Origin: Burkholderiales bacterium PBB2 | GTDB taxonomy: Bacteria > Pseudomonadota > Gammaproteobacteria > Burkholderiales > Burkholderiaceae_C | Assembly: GCA_002255955.1 (NCBI GenBank) | Contig: NKIM01000008.1 | Coordinates: 1 to 64,000, forward strand | Length of the DNA: 64,000 nt | Direction: 5' to 3' | In this document: piece by piece, positions 32,701 to 43,284 of the stretch | Numbering within the stretch: position 1 is the stretch's first letter | Layout of the letters: every line of letters starts with the position of its first letter | The notes under the pieces: model-generated | Database searches by the model: none | Told to the model about the DNA's origin: nothing | The model's input: only the letters and a program-made list of their open reading frames with translations | Translations under genes and position numbers: made by a program

Positions 32701-35505
32701 ATGTTGAGGAATTGCAAGTTCAGCGCCGTGAGCGCGGCTGTTTTGGCCATGGTGGCTGTCTCGGCTCAAGCCCAGACGCAAGCTCAGGCTCCGTCGGAGC
32801 GCCTGGAGCGCGTGGAAGTGACGGGTTCGAACATCAAGCGCGTTTCGGCTGAGACCGCGTCGCCGGTGCAGGTGTACAGCCGCACCGACATCAAGCAGAC
32901 CGGCGCCAACACCGTGCGTCAGGTGCTGGACACCATCACCGCCACCTCGACCTCCGAGCTGGTGGACAACGGCAATTCGAGCAGCTTCGCCGCTGGCGCA
33001 TCGGGCGTGTCCCTGCGCGGTCTGGGCAAGGGCGCGACCCTGGTGCTGTTGAACGGCCGCCGCGTGGCGTACTACGCCCTGGCCGATGGCGCCAAGGAAA
33101 ACTTCGTCAACGTGGATGCCATCCCCGCTGACGTGATCGAGCGCATCGAAATCCTGAAGGACGGCGCCTCCGCCGTCTACGGTTCTGACGCCATGGCCGG
33201 TGTGATCAACATCATCACCCGCAACGAGTACAACGGCGTCGGCATCAGCGCCTCCTACCAAACCGGCGTGGAGCCCAAGCTGCAGAAGCAAGCGACGGCC
33301 GCCGTGGTCGCCGGTTTCGGTGACCTGAACAAGGACAAGTTCAATGTCCTGGGCAATATTGAGGTGTACAAGCGCGAGGGTTACACCATCGCTGACGTGC
33401 TGCCCTCCTTCGCCCCGTGGCACAAGGAAATCGTCAATCCCGCCTTCGGTGACCCGAGTCTGAACTCCTACCCCGGCAACCTGATCAAGGGCAAGCTGGT
33501 CGGTGGCTCCTTCTCTCAAGCAACGGGCAACTTCCGCGTGCCGATGGCCGGTTGCACGAACAAGAATGCTGCCGGCGCTTGCGTGACCGACATCAATGGT
33601 CTGAACCAGACCTATGACCCGGCCTCGCGCGTGAATGCCTTCGTCAGCGGCCGTGTGGTTCTGAACAACGACCTGGAAGCTTTCGCCGAAGCCAGCTACT
33701 CCAAGACCAAGACCGAATACCTGGCTGCGCCGTTCGCCATGAACGCACCGGCCACGCCCTACCGCTGGTTCGATGGCAATGCCAAGAAGATCCAGATCGT
33801 GCCCAAGCCCGTGCTGGCGGCCAACAACCCGGCCAACACCACCGGTGATGTGGCGGGTCTGGAATACCGCTTCATGGACCCCGGCATGAACTGGGAAACC
33901 CCCGGTGATGCCAGCCAGTATCGCGTGTTGGTTGGCGTGAAGGGTTCGACCGCAGGTTGGGACTGGGAAACCTCGATCGGCCGCGTTGGTGCTGACGGCA
34001 CCAAGACCGGCATTGGTGCGCACCGCACCGATTTCATCAACGCCATCAGCAGCGGTGAATACAAGGTCGGTGGCAGCAACAGCGCCGAGTTGCTGAACAA
34101 GATGTTCCGCAGCACCGAGCTGAACGGCAACAACCACCAGAACTTCATCGATGCCAAGGTCAGCGGCGAGCTGTACAAGCTGCCTGCCGGTATGGCCATG
34201 GGCGCGTTCGGTGTTGAGTACCGCTCGGAAAGCGTGCTGGTCAAGTCGGGCCAGAACCTGCTGAATGCCGAGATCATCGGCAACGGTTCGGTGTGGGTGG
34301 AAGGCAGCCGCAAGCTGGGTTCCGCATTCGCCGAAGTGGAAGCCCCGCTGGCCAAGGGCCTGCAAGCCAATATCGCCGCTCGCTTCGACAAGGCCTCGGG
34401 TTCGGGCAGCCGCGTCTCCCCCAAGTTGGGCCTGACTTATCTGGTGGCTGATAACTTCAAGGTTCGTGGCACGGTGGCTGGTGGCTTCCGCGCGCCCAAC
34501 ATCCCTGAAGCCATGGGCAAAGTCGGTCTGACCGGCTTCTACAACAGCATGGTGGACCCCAAGCGTTGCGAAACCGCGACCAAGATCCGCGACATCCTGA
34601 AGAACGGCAACGCCAATGACAAGGCCGATGCCACCTCGGCCTTCAACTCGGGCTGCCTGGTGTCCATCCCGGCCATGATCTCGGCCAACCCCGAGATCAA
34701 GCCTGAGCTGTCCAAGAGCCTGACCTTCGGTTTCGTGTTCGACCCGGTCAAGGACCTGTCGATCGCCGTGGACTACTACAAGATCGAGCGTCGCAACGAA
34801 ATCAGCGCACGTGATCCTGACTACGTCCTGGCCCGTGAAGGCCAAGCCGGCTACGACGGCTTGATCTCGCGTGCAGCCATCAGCGGCACCGACCTGGCTC
34901 GTGCGGCTCGCGCCAACGAACTGGACCCGACCGCCAAGATCAGCTGGGCTGCCGGTGACCTGACCACCTTGCTGCTGCAGTACGAGAACTTCGGCAAGAC
35001 CCAGCGCTCGGGCATCGACGTGGACGTCAAGGGCCGCATCGGTCTGGGTGAGCTGGGCAACCTGAACCTGGGTCTGACCACCACCTACGCCCTGACTGCC
35101 AAGGAATGGGACATCGACGCCAACGAGTACCGTCCGAACCGTGTCGGCCTGCGTGGTGAGCCGCGCGTCCGCGCCGTGTTCAGCGCCGCTTGGAGCAATG
35201 GTCCTTGGGGCGCCGGTCTGCGCTTCAACTACACCACGGCCCGTGCGCTCAACAACGACGAGACCGATGCAGCCAGCTGGAGCGAAGAAGCCTGCCGCAA
35301 GCGCCTGAACCCCTCGGGCACCTATCCTTGCATCCAGCAGCGTGATCTGCGTACCGACCTGAGCGTGCGTTACAGCGGCTTCAAGAACCTGAACCTGGGC
35401 TTGAACGTGCTGAACCTGTTCGACGAGCCGGCCCCGATCAGCCTGCGCGATGGCTTCTCGCTGCGTCCGCGCGCTGTGAAGGTCACCATGGACTACAAGT
35501 TCTAA
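32701..35505 (+). CDS. TonB-dependent outer-membrane receptor
   Basis: This is an energised outer-membrane transporter for a large or scarce substrate. A signal peptide ends near AVSAQAQ, and a TonB-box-like ERVEVTGSNI segment follows. The plug domain (about residues 45-175) has GVSLRGLGKGATLVLLNGRRVAYY, IPADVIERIEILKDGASAVYG and MAGVINIITR, all diagnostic. The 22-strand barrel fills the rest and ends with an aromatic terminal motif, DYKF. At 934 aa it is of the larger class seen in Xanthomonadales and Caulobacterales for sugars or peptides. I cannot name the substrate. The start is the ATG at 32701. TonB, ExbB and ExbD are not in the window. Confidence 0.95.
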   Translation: MLRNCKFSAVSAAVLAMVAVSAQAQTQAQAPSERLERVEVTGSNIKRVSAETASPVQVYSRTDIKQTGANTVRQVLDTITATSTSELVDNGNSSSFAAGASGVSLRGLGKGATLVLLNGRRVAYYALADGAKENFVNVDAIPADVIERIEILKDGASAVYGSDAMAGVINIITRNEYNGVGISASYQTGVEPKLQKQATAAVVAGFGDLNKDKFNVLGNIEVYKREGYTIADVLPSFAPWHKEIVNPAFGDPSLNSYPGNLIKGKLVGGSFSQATGNFRVPMAGCTNKNAAGACVTDINGLNQTYDPASRVNAFVSGRVVLNNDLEAFAEASYSKTKTEYLAAPFAMNAPATPYRWFDGNAKKIQIVPKPVLAANNPANTTGDVAGLEYRFMDPGMNWETPGDASQYRVLVGVKGSTAGWDWETSIGRVGADGTKTGIGAHRTDFINAISSGEYKVGGSNSAELLNKMFRSTELNGNNHQNFIDAKVSGELYKLPAGMAMGAFGVEYRSESVLVKSGQNLLNAEIIGNGSVWVEGSRKLGSAFAEVEAPLAKGLQANIAARFDKASGSGSRVSPKLGLTYLVADNFKVRGTVAGGFRAPNIPEAMGKVGLTGFYNSMVDPKRCETATKIRDILKNGNANDKADATSAFNSGCLVSIPAMISANPEIKPELSKSLTFGFVFDPVKDLSIAVDYYKIERRNEISARDPDYVLAREGQAGYDGLISRAAISGTDLARAARANELDPTAKISWAAGDLTTLLLQYENFGKTQRSGIDVDVKGRIGLGELGNLNLGLTTTYALTAKEWDIDANEYRPNRVGLRGEPRVRAVFSAAWSNGPWGAGLRFNYTTARALNNDETDAASWSEEACRKRLNPSGTYPCIQQRDLRTDLSVRYSGFKNLNLGLNVLNLFDEPAPISLRDGFSLRPRAVKVTMDYKF

Positions 35506-35561
35506 GCAGCACCTGCTGTTCGTTCAGAGGCTGCCTTCGGGCAGCTTCAGAGTAAGCGTCG

Positions 35562-35588
35562 AAACCCGGGCCTGGCCCGGGTTTTTTT
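35562..35588 (+). terminator. Rho-independent terminator after the first TonB-dependent receptor
   Basis: AACCCGGG and CCCGGGTT pair across a short loop and are followed by a run of seven T. This is a strong intrinsic terminator about 60 bases after the receptor stop. A second hairpin, CTGCC-TTCG-GGCAG (35531-35544), lies before it. Confidence 0.92.
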
Positions 35589-35727
35589 ATGCCGATTCCA
35601 TCTGGTTTTCCTTCGTATTCCTGCGGATTTCTCAGGTGATTGAGTTTGCTTTGGGTTTGAATCGCGCTGCGCTTTGGCGCTAAATTGCGGAGCATCCCGA
35701 TTCACTGTCTTGCCGAGGAGCTCTTTC

Positions 35728-37950
35728 ATGAACGCCCCCCACACCCCTGCACGCACGGCGGTTCACGGCCTTCAGGTCGCGACCGAGTTGTTCCGATTCA
35801 TCGAGGGCCGGGTCTTGCCCGGCACGGGCCTCAGCAGCGAGCGCTTCTGGACGGGTTTCGACGCCATCGTCCGGGACCTCGCCCCCACGAACCTGGCCTT
35901 GCTGGCCGAGCGGGACCGCTTGCAGGCAGCGCTGGACGATTGGCACCGCGCTCATCCGGGACCGATCCGCGACATGGCGGCCTACCGGGCATTTTTGGAA
36001 GAGATCGGCTACCTGGTGGCGCCGCCCGGCGCGGTGCAGGTGAGCACTGCAAATGTTGACGCCGAGCTGGCGCTGCAGGCCGGGCCGCAGCTGGTGGTGC
36101 CGATCCTGAATGCGCGCTATGCCCTCAATGCCGCCAATGCGCGCTGGGGTTCTTTGTATGACGCGCTCTACGGCACCGATGCCATTCCTGAAACCGGTGG
36201 TGCCGAGCGCGTCGGGGCTTACAACCCGGTCCGCGGTGCCCAGGTGATTGCCTATGCACGCCGCGTGCTGGATCAGGCCGCACCCTTGACCGGCGCCTCG
36301 CACACCCAGGCGAACAGTTACCGGGTAGAGGCGGGTCAGTTGGTGGTCGGCTTGATCGATGGCGCCAGCACCGGTCTGGCCGATCCCGCGCAGTTCGTGG
36401 GTTATCAAGGGGAGGCTGCGGCGCCACGCTCGGTGCTCTTGCGCCACAACGGTCTGCATCTGGATGTGCAGATCGATCGCAGCACGGCCATCGGCGCCAG
36501 CGATGCGGCCGGCATCAGCGATGTGGTGCTGGAAGCGGCGCTGTCCACCATCCTCGACCTGGAAGACTCGGTGGCCGTGGTCGACGCCGAGGACAAGGTG
36601 CTGGCCTACGGCAACTGGCTGGGCATCTTGCAAGGCACGCTGACCGAAACGCTGAGCAAGGGCGGCAAGACCATCACCCGCCGTCTCAACCCCGACCGCA
36701 TCTACACCGCGCCCGAAGGCGGCACGCTGAGCCTGCACGGCCGCTCGCTGATGTTTGTGCGCAATGTCGGCCACCTGATGAGCAACCCGGCGATTCTCTA
36801 CACCGACGCTCAGGGTCAAACCCGCGAGATTCCTGAAGGCATCATGGATGCCGTCGTTACGACCACGATCGCACTGCATGATTTGAAGGGCGAGGCGGGC
36901 CGTGCCATCCGCAACTCGCGCGCCGGCTCCATCTACATCGTCAAGCCCAAGATGCACGGCCCGGCCGAGGTGGCTTTTGCGGCCGAGTTGTTCGCCCGCG
37001 TCGAGCAGATGCTGGGCCTGCCGGACAGCACGGTGAAGCTGGGCATCATGGACGAAGAGCGCCGCACCAGCGTCAACCTCAAGGCCTGCATCGCCGCAGC
37101 GGCCAGCCGGGTGGCCTTCATCAACACCGGCTTCCTGGATCGCACGGGCGACGAGATGCATACCGCCATGCAGGCCGGACCCATGTTCCGCAAGGGCGAT
37201 ATGAAGACCAGCGCCTGGATCCAGGCCTATGAGCGCAGCAATGTGCTGACCGGCCTGGGCTGCGGCTTGCGTGGCCGAGCCCAGATCGGCAAGGGCATGT
37301 GGGCCATGCCCGACCTGATGGCCGCCATGCTGGAGCAAAAGATTGTCCACCCCAAGGCCGGCGCCAACACCGCCTGGGTGCCCTCGCCAACCGCCGCCAC
37401 CTTGCATGCCCTGCATTACCACCAGGTTCATGTGCAGGCGGTGCAGCAGGAGCTGGAGCAGATCGATGCCGACGCCGAGCGAGACGCCATCCTGGACCGC
37501 CTGCTGCAGATCCCGGTGGTCGAGCAGGCGAGCTGGAGCGCAGCCGAGATCCAGCAAGAGCTGGACAACAATGCCCAGGGCATCCTGGGTTATGTGGTGC
37601 GCTGGGTCGACCAGGGCGTGGGTTGCTCCAAGGTGCCTGACATCCACAACATCGGCTTGATGGAAGACCGTGCCACCCTGCGCATCTCCAGCCAGCACAT
37701 CGCCAACTGGCTGCACCACGGCGTGACCCATGCCGCCCAGGTGCACGAGACCTTCCAGCGCATGGCGGCGGTGGTGGACGGCCAGAACGCCGGCGATGCG
37801 GCCTACCAGCCCATGGCCGGCCATTTCGAAACCTCGGCGGCCTACCGCGCAGCGCTGGACCTGGTGTTCAAGGGCCTGGAGCAACCGAGCGGCTACACCG
37901 AGCCTCTGCTCCATGCCTGGCGTTTGAAGGTCAAGGCGGGTGGGGCCTGA
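35728..37950 (+). CDS. glcB: Malate synthase G
   Basis: Malate synthase G condenses glyoxylate with acetyl-CoA to give malate, in the glyoxylate bypass and glycolate use. The product is 740 aa, the length of the G isoform (E. coli GlcB is 723). Visible landmarks are [30 protein letters not shown] near the N-terminus, then [49 protein letters not shown] and [14 protein letters not shown] (part of the catalytic TIM barrel). The C-terminal domain has [18 protein letters not shown]. The ATG at 35728 follows GAGGAG with seven bases of spacing. The gene has its own promoter region of about 140 bases after the receptor terminator, and its own terminator. Confidence 0.97.
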   Translation: MNAPHTPARTAVHGLQVATELFRFIEGRVLPGTGLSSERFWTGFDAIVRDLAPTNLALLAERDRLQAALDDWHRAHPGPIRDMAAYRAFLEEIGYLVAPPGAVQVSTANVDAELALQAGPQLVVPILNARYALNAANARWGSLYDALYGTDAIPETGGAERVGAYNPVRGAQVIAYARRVLDQAAPLTGASHTQANSYRVEAGQLVVGLIDGASTGLADPAQFVGYQGEAAAPRSVLLRHNGLHLDVQIDRSTAIGASDAAGISDVVLEAALSTILDLEDSVAVVDAEDKVLAYGNWLGILQGTLTETLSKGGKTITRRLNPDRIYTAPEGGTLSLHGRSLMFVRNVGHLMSNPAILYTDAQGQTREIPEGIMDAVVTTTIALHDLKGEAGRAIRNSRAGSIYIVKPKMHGPAEVAFAAELFARVEQMLGLPDSTVKLGIMDEERRTSVNLKACIAAAASRVAFINTGFLDRTGDEMHTAMQAGPMFRKGDMKTSAWIQAYERSNVLTGLGCGLRGRAQIGKGMWAMPDLMAAMLEQKIVHPKAGANTAWVPSPTAATLHALHYHQVHVQAVQQELEQIDADAERDAILDRLLQIPVVEQASWSAAEIQQELDNNAQGILGYVVRWVDQGVGCSKVPDIHNIGLMEDRATLRISSQHIANWLHHGVTHAAQVHETFQRMAAVVDGQNAGDAAYQPMAGHFETSAAYRAALDLVFKGLEQPSGYTEPLLHAWRLKVKAGGA

Positions 37951-37982
37951 TCCCAGCTCACGTCCTTTCGAAGGGGCATGAA

Positions 37983-38009
37983 AAAAGCGGGCCCGAGGGC
38001 CCGCTTTGT
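37983..38009. terminator. Bidirectional terminator between glcB and the second TonB-dependent receptor
   Basis: AAGCGGGCCC and GGGCCCGCTT form a perfect stem around GAG. On the minus strand the stem is followed by six T, and on the plus strand by TTTGTG. It serves two convergent genes: glcB ends at 37950 and the receptor gene ends at 38057. Confidence 0.9.
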
Positions 38010-38056
38010 GTTGGCGCCTGGCGCCCTGCCGTGAAGGCAGGGATTACACAGGCCGA

Positions 38057-41002
38057 TCAGAACGCTGCCGTGGCGCTCAGGGTGTAGCGGCGTCCGATCA
38101 CGTCGTACACGCCCGGCATGGTGTTGCCGTAGTTGGCGGTGCCAGGGCCCACGCCAGTGGCGGTGAACGGAGGCTGCTTGTTGAAAGCGTTGTTGACCGT
38201 CAGCGAGAGCTTCAGGTTCTTCAGCGCTTGCCAGGAACCGTTCAGGTCCACGTAGCTGACCGCCTTGATGGTCGCGTACTCCGGCAGGTTGGACGCCAGC
38301 TTGTCCTTCTGCAGGCTGGCCGAGCCGATGTAGCGCCAGTTGTAGCCCAGCGAGTAGTCGCCGAAGGTCCAGGTGGCGCGCTGGCTGAAACGGGTCTTGG
38401 AGTAGGGCGTGCCCACGTCCGTGCCGTAGTAGCCGGCTTGCTCCAGCGTCGCCACCGAGGGCAGGGACTTGAAGTCGGCCTTGTTCAGCAGGCTCAGTTG
38501 CAGGCTGAAATCGACGCGGCCCAGCTTGGGCATGCCCAGCGACTTCAGGTTCAGACGGTAGGCCGCAGCCACATCGATACCGGAGAAGTCATAGGCGCCC
38601 AGATTGGACGATTGAGTGACCACGCCCTTGCTGCCTGTGCCGTTCAGGCCGCCGTTCAGCGGGTCACGCTGGATGGACTGGCAGAACACATTGTTGGTCA
38701 GGCCCGGGTTCAGCGTGGCGTCGTAGCAGCCCGACATCACTTGACCCGCGGTGGCGCTGGACACGCCTTCGCTGATCTTGATGCGCCAGTAGTCCAGGCT
38801 CAGGGACAGGTTGTCGACGAACGCGGGCTCCCAGACCACGCCCAGGGTGGTGGTGTTGGCCTTCTCTGGGCCCAGGGCGGGGTTGCCGCCGCCGGTGTTG
38901 TTGATCTGGCTGGACGAGGGGGCTGCCACCGTGCCGATTTGCGAGCTCGGCACACCGGTCAGCTGGCAGAGGTTGGTCAGGGTACCGGCCTTGCCTGCAT
39001 CCGCAGCCGAGATCTTGTTGCCCTGGCAGGGGTCGATGGCCAGGGTCGCCAGACCGGTGGTGACCGGGGCGTACAGCTCGTTGATGTTGGGGGCGCGGGT
39101 GGCGCGCTGGCGCTCGCCACGGAAACGCAGGCCCTTGGTCGGGGTCCAGTCCAGGCCACCCTTCCAGCTGCCGTAGCTCTGGCTTTCGCCGGTCGAGGTG
39201 GACAGCTTGGTTTCGCGGTAACCGGCACCCAGGTTCAGCGATTGCACCAGCGGCAGGTTCTGCAGCAGGGGCAGGTTCGCTTCCATATAGGACTCGTTGA
39301 AGGTCAGCTTGCCGCTGCGGTCCGGGGTGGGGGCGCCGCTGCCCAGCAGTTCACCTTGGGTCTGCACCACGGCGTCCGAGGCGTTGGCGCCGAAGACGGT
39401 GCGCTTTTCCAGGCCGAGGGCCAGGCCCAGCGGGGCGCGGGCCCAGGGACTCTTGGCGACGGCGATTTCACCGCTGGCCGAGGCCGACAGCACGGTCTGT
39501 TCGACTCGCGTGGTCTGGAAGGTCGGGGTGGCGATGAAGGCCAGCATTTCCGGCGTGATGCTGCCGGCGGCACCGAACACGTTCAGCGGCACGCAACCGC
39601 CGGTGGTGACCGTGCACTTGGTGGCGCTGGTGGCGCGCAGGGCTTGCTGGGTCTTGCTCGAGGAGAAGCCGTTGCCGGTGCGCTGGATCTGGTCCGAGCG
39701 GCCCGACTGGTAGTAGGTGTCGTAGCTCCAGCTGTCCAGGAAGGGGATGTCACCGCGCAGGCCAGCGGTGTACTGGGTGGTGGTGTTGTCGTAGCTGTAA
39801 ATGCGCGGGCCGGCTTCGACGAAGCGGCGGGCGATGGCCATGCGCACCTCGGTGGCGCTGCCGGCGACGCACTTGTCGGGCTGCAGACCGGCGATCAGGG
39901 TGGCGCTCTGGTCGGCCGGCTTCTTGGCCAGCTCATTGGCCAGGTAGGCCGCGCACAGCTGGCCACGCACCTTGTCCGAGATGAAGGGGTTGCCGATGGG
40001 CACGTTGAAGCCGGCGCCGAAGGTGCCCGAGGGCGCCAGGTTCAGCGTCACATTGCTGCGGGTGTGGAACAGCTCCGCATAGGCTTCGGCGTTGTCGTTG
40101 ATCCGGAAATGGCCCAGCGCGGTGGCCTGGGTGCGGGTCAGCGGGGTTTCGAAGTAGTTCGGCGGGTTGGTGTTGTAGAAGTCTTCCGTGCCGCTGCCGA
40201 CCGGGCGCAGCAGGCCGGTGGTGGCATCGATCACCTGGCTGCCGCTGATGGCGCCCGGCATGCCGGAGAACTGCGAGGGCGCAGCAGTGCCGGAGAAGCC
40301 GCCCGGCTTGCCGGAGGCGGAGCTGATCACGACTTGCGAGTAATCGCGGTCGGCCAGGCGCAGCGGGTCGGTCTTGGTGGTGCCGATGTGCAGTGCCACG
40401 TTGCCGCGGCCATCGGCCAGGTTGGCACCCATGGTCAGGTCGTTCTTGCGACGGCCGGCATCACCCTTTTCAGAGATGCTGTACAGGCTGGTCGCTTCGA
40501 TGCCGGTGAAATTGCGCTTGGTCACGAAGTTGACCACGCCCGACACGGCGTCGGCGCCGTACACGGCCGAGGCGCCGCCGGTCACCAGGTCCACGCGCTC
40601 CAGCAGCGAGACCGGCACGTTGTTGGTGTCAACCACGCCACCCAGGGTGGCCGGCACGATGCGCTTGCCGTTGAACAGCACCAGGGTGCGGTTCGAACCG
40701 AGGCCGCGCAGGTCGATCGAGGCGGTGCCGTTGGAGCCGTTGTTCACAGCCGGGCCGATGGCCGGGTAGGACGAAGGCAGGCCGCGCACCAGTTCTTCAA
40801 CCGCCACCGGCTGGGTGGTGTTGATGTCTTCCTTGCCCACCGATGTGATCGGGCTGGAGGACGTGTTGCCGATGGTCTTGAGGCGCGAACCCGTGACTTC
40901 CACGCGTTCCAGTTTTTCTTGGACTTCCTGGGCCATCGCGGGTGCTGCGATGACGCCCAGCGTGACCAGCGCGGCAGCACTGATGGCGTTGCGTTTGAAC
41001 AT
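38057..41002 (-). CDS. TonB-dependent outer-membrane receptor
   Basis: The 981-residue product has a signal peptide ending near APAMAQ. A TonB-box/plug start follows (RVEVTGSRLKTIGNTSSSPI), then plug landmarks SIDLRGLGSNRTLVLFNGKRI, PVSLLERVDLVTGGASAVYG and AVSGVVNFVTKRNF. The rest is a long beta barrel with Asn/Gly/Thr-rich loops that ends in an aromatic C-terminus (LSATAAF). Unlike the two receptors further on, it has no carboxypeptidase-regulatory-like N-terminal domain. The ATG at 41002 follows GGAG by five bases (minus strand). A stretch of 327 bases without a gene lies upstream and carries palindromic CTAGGG motifs. The substrate is unknown. Confidence 0.95.
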   Translation of the reverse strand: MFKRNAISAAALVTLGVIAAPAMAQEVQEKLERVEVTGSRLKTIGNTSSSPITSVGKEDINTTQPVAVEELVRGLPSSYPAIGPAVNNGSNGTASIDLRGLGSNRTLVLFNGKRIVPATLGGVVDTNNVPVSLLERVDLVTGGASAVYGADAVSGVVNFVTKRNFTGIEATSLYSISEKGDAGRRKNDLTMGANLADGRGNVALHIGTTKTDPLRLADRDYSQVVISSASGKPGGFSGTAAPSQFSGMPGAISGSQVIDATTGLLRPVGSGTEDFYNTNPPNYFETPLTRTQATALGHFRINDNAEAYAELFHTRSNVTLNLAPSGTFGAGFNVPIGNPFISDKVRGQLCAAYLANELAKKPADQSATLIAGLQPDKCVAGSATEVRMAIARRFVEAGPRIYSYDNTTTQYTAGLRGDIPFLDSWSYDTYYQSGRSDQIQRTGNGFSSSKTQQALRATSATKCTVTTGGCVPLNVFGAAGSITPEMLAFIATPTFQTTRVEQTVLSASASGEIAVAKSPWARAPLGLALGLEKRTVFGANASDAVVQTQGELLGSGAPTPDRSGKLTFNESYMEANLPLLQNLPLVQSLNLGAGYRETKLSTSTGESQSYGSWKGGLDWTPTKGLRFRGERQRATRAPNINELYAPVTTGLATLAIDPCQGNKISAADAGKAGTLTNLCQLTGVPSSQIGTVAAPSSSQINNTGGGNPALGPEKANTTTLGVVWEPAFVDNLSLSLDYWRIKISEGVSSATAGQVMSGCYDATLNPGLTNNVFCQSIQRDPLNGGLNGTGSKGVVTQSSNLGAYDFSGIDVAAAYRLNLKSLGMPKLGRVDFSLQLSLLNKADFKSLPSVATLEQAGYYGTDVGTPYSKTRFSQRATWTFGDYSLGYNWRYIGSASLQKDKLASNLPEYATIKAVSYVDLNGSWQALKNLKLSLTVNNAFNKQPPFTATGVGPGTANYGNTMPGVYDVIGRRYTLSATAAF

Positions 41003-41329
41003 GAAAGCTCCTTCGTGAGGGCAATTGGGGTCTGTGATGTGGGAGGTGGCCGGCCACCCCGGACCGATCCGCGGGCGGTAGGTGAATCCGCCGCAGCAGT
41101 GTGACTTTTGGCATTGGCAGGCCATTTCCGGGTAGTCCCCAATGGAACCCTTGTTCTAGGGATGCACCCCCCCTGTTGGGGCGAAAACCTAGGGTTTCGC
41201 CGGATCTGTGCGAGCTGCGGACGGCGTGATCCGCGTCGCATCTCCGCGACAAAAGCCGTAAGACCTTGCAGTTGACAGGGGAGAAGGGTCTGAAAAGGCC
41301 TCTGTCAGCCCCCTTCAATCAGGTGCTTC
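41003..41329 (-). promoter_or_regulatory. Upstream region of the second TonB-dependent receptor with CTAG palindromes
   Basis: No gene is present in these 327 bases. A 22-base near-palindrome at 41180-41201 has arms GGCGAAA and TTTCGCC around ACCTAGGG. On the minus strand AGGGGGGGTGCATCCCTAGA (41155-41174) closely resembles AGGGGGGTGTTCCTAGA upstream of the first receptor gene. CTAG therefore occurs twice within 35 bases. These elements lie about 155-200 bases before the start codon. No convincing -35/-10 pair was found. The region also holds the 3' flank of the TPR gene that ends at 41330. Confidence 0.5.
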
Positions 41330-43138
41330 TCAAGCCGGCTTGACGTCGAAAGCGATGGTCAGGCGGGGCTCGGGGTCATGGAAGGGCGTGGTGCCGTGCC
41401 AGAGGCAGGAGGGGAAGAGCACCAGGCGGCCGACCCGGGGTTGCTCGAGGCGAACCGGCGGCAGGCCCAGGTCCAGGTCGGGCTCGCCAAACTTGATCCA
41501 GCCCTGCTGTTGGGTCGGGTCCTGCACCGCGTCCGGCAGGGCCACGTAGTAGCAGGCGCTGATCCAACCATGGCCGTGGACATGGTTGGTGTGGAAACCG
41601 CTGTTGCGCAGGCGCGAGGACCAGGAATCGGTGAAGTGCCAGCCGCGCTCGCTGCGCCGCGACAAGAAGGGATGTTGGGTGTCACTCGGCAGGGCGGCGA
41701 TGTAACGGTTGATCGCCGCCTGCAACAGAGGTTTGAGGGCCTGTACCTGAGGCCAGTCCTGGTCAAGCAAGTTGTCCCGGGTTTGGGTGCCGTGCCGCAG
41801 GGTTTGGTCCACCGGGGCCTCGCGGTCGGTGTGCAAGGCGTTCAACTCGGCGACCAGGGCTTGGTGGAAGCTCGCGCTGTCCGGCCAGCCCGGCGGTGTG
41901 GGCAGGTCGAACACCTGCACGAGGCGGGCGTGGTCATTGAGCCAGGCTTCGCGCGGGTCGCCCAGCAGGCGCCAGGCCAGGCCCAGCAGGGCCACCGACA
42001 GCTGATCATCGGGCGCCAGTGCCAGGGCGGTCTGGGCCTGCTCAGCCGCTGCTGCGGGCTGGCCCGCGGCCAGCAGCGTGCGGGCCAGGTGGTTGTGAAG
42101 GTGCGGGTCCCTGGGGTTCAGCGCCAAGGCCTGCCGATGTGCCTGCAGCGCTTCGTCGAATTGGCCCAGCTGGCACAGGGACTGGCCCAGGCCGTCGAAG
42201 TAAGCCGGGCTTTGCGGAGACCGCTGGCAGGCACGCCGGTAGGCCACTGCCGCCTCGTCCGCACGCTCAGCTTTCAGCAGCAGCTGGGCGCGAATGCCGG
42301 TGGCCACGGCCGATTGCGGCGCCGCCTGTTCGGCCGCTTCCAGCTCGGACAGGAACTCGGCCTCGCCCTGGCTGAAGCGCAGCTTGGCCAGGTCGTACAA
42401 GGCCAGAGCGTGTTGGGGATCGAGCGCAAGCGCGCGCCGGTAGGCGTGGGCGGCATCGTCGCTGCGGCCCAGGCTTTGCAAGGTGTTGCCCTGGTTGTAG
42501 TGCGCGTCTGCGACGTTCAGGCCTAGGCGCAAGGCTTGCTCATGGGCGAGCAGGGCTTCGCGGTGGCGATGCAGGCGCTGCAAGACCACGGCGCGGTTGT
42601 GATGCAGGGCTGCCTTGTCCGGTGCGAGGCGCAAGGCTTGATCGAGGCTGTGCAGTGCGGCGGCCAACTCGCCAGCATCCTGTTCGAGCAGCGCTTGCAA
42701 CTGCCAGGCCGGAACAAACTGCGGCTGCAGTTTCAGACTGCGCTGCACGGCTTGATGGGCCGCCTGACCATGGCCCAGCTGCCGCAAGGCCCGGGCCTGG
42801 TTGTAATGCGCCTGCGCCCAGCCCGGCTGTAATTGCGCTGCTTGTCGGTAGCCCAGCTCGGCCTCGGGCCACTGGCCCTGCTCCTCTCGCGCTTCGCCCA
42901 AGCCATGCCAAGCGTCGGCCTGTGTCGGCTTGAGGCGGAGGGATTGCTCCAGGATCGGGGTTGCTTCCGCCCAACGTCCTCGCGCCAACATCAACAAACC
43001 CAGCAGCCGCCAGGCATCCACCGCCTGCGGCTGTTGCGCCAGCACCTGCCGATAGCCTGTCTCGGCTTGTTCCAGGCGGCCTTGTTGGTGGGCGAGGACG
43101 GCTTCTTGCAGCGAGCGGGTCAGGTCTACGGCGGTCAT
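41330..43138 (-). CDS. TPR-repeat protein with C-terminal 2OG-Fe(II) oxygenase-like domain
   Basis: The N-terminal 430 residues are about eleven tetratricopeptide repeats, for example AWHGLGEAREEQGQWPEAELG, AHYNQARALRQLG and AHYNQGNTLQSLGRSDDAA. The C-terminal 150 residues match the putative 2OG-Fe(II) oxygenase family often found with TPR proteins: GFHTNHVHGHGWISACYYVALP (His-rich candidate metal site), WIKFGEPDLDLG, VGRLVLFPSCLWHGTTPF (second His) and RLTIAFD (Arg for 2-oxoglutarate). The usual HxD pair is not clear; the site reads HVHGHGW, so activity needs testing. No signal peptide is present. It sits among three TonB-dependent receptor genes, a linkage I recall from gammaproteobacteria and xanthomonads. 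The start is the ATG at 43138. Confidence 0.85.
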   Translation of the reverse strand: MTAVDLTRSLQEAVLAHQQGRLEQAETGYRQVLAQQPQAVDAWRLLGLLMLARGRWAEATPILEQSLRLKPTQADAWHGLGEAREEQGQWPEAELGYRQAAQLQPGWAQAHYNQARALRQLGHGQAAHQAVQRSLKLQPQFVPAWQLQALLEQDAGELAAALHSLDQALRLAPDKAALHHNRAVVLQRLHRHREALLAHEQALRLGLNVADAHYNQGNTLQSLGRSDDAAHAYRRALALDPQHALALYDLAKLRFSQGEAEFLSELEAAEQAAPQSAVATGIRAQLLLKAERADEAAVAYRRACQRSPQSPAYFDGLGQSLCQLGQFDEALQAHRQALALNPRDPHLHNHLARTLLAAGQPAAAAEQAQTALALAPDDQLSVALLGLAWRLLGDPREAWLNDHARLVQVFDLPTPPGWPDSASFHQALVAELNALHTDREAPVDQTLRHGTQTRDNLLDQDWPQVQALKPLLQAAINRYIAALPSDTQHPFLSRRSERGWHFTDSWSSRLRNSGFHTNHVHGHGWISACYYVALPDAVQDPTQQQGWIKFGEPDLDLGLPPVRLEQPRVGRLVLFPSCLWHGTTPFHDPEPRLTIAFDVKPA

Positions 43139-43204
43139 GGTGCCCGAGTGTAGGAGTGAGAGATGCGGTGCGCTGCGACGCGATGGGCTGGGAGAGCGGG
43201 CATA

Positions 43205-43234
43205 AAAAAGCCCGCAAGCTTTCGCCTGCGGGCG
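43205..43234 (-). terminator. Rho-independent terminator of the first Oar-like receptor gene
   Basis: On the minus strand, CCGCCCGCAGGCG and the GCTTGCGGG arm form a stem that ends in GGGC followed by six T. It lies about 50 bases after the receptor stop at 43285. Confidence 0.88.
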
Positions 43235-43284
43235 GTTCGACTGTGTTCCGAGCCAGCGGGTCGGGTGGCCCGACCCGGCCTGGA

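Noticed and set aside
38006-41104. Very long open frame of more than 1000 codons on the plus strand
   Set aside because: It lies fully antisense to the TonB-dependent receptor gene. Its product is low-complexity (Gly/Ala/Val/Gln/His-rich) with no domain, as expected for the shadow of a GC-rich gene.
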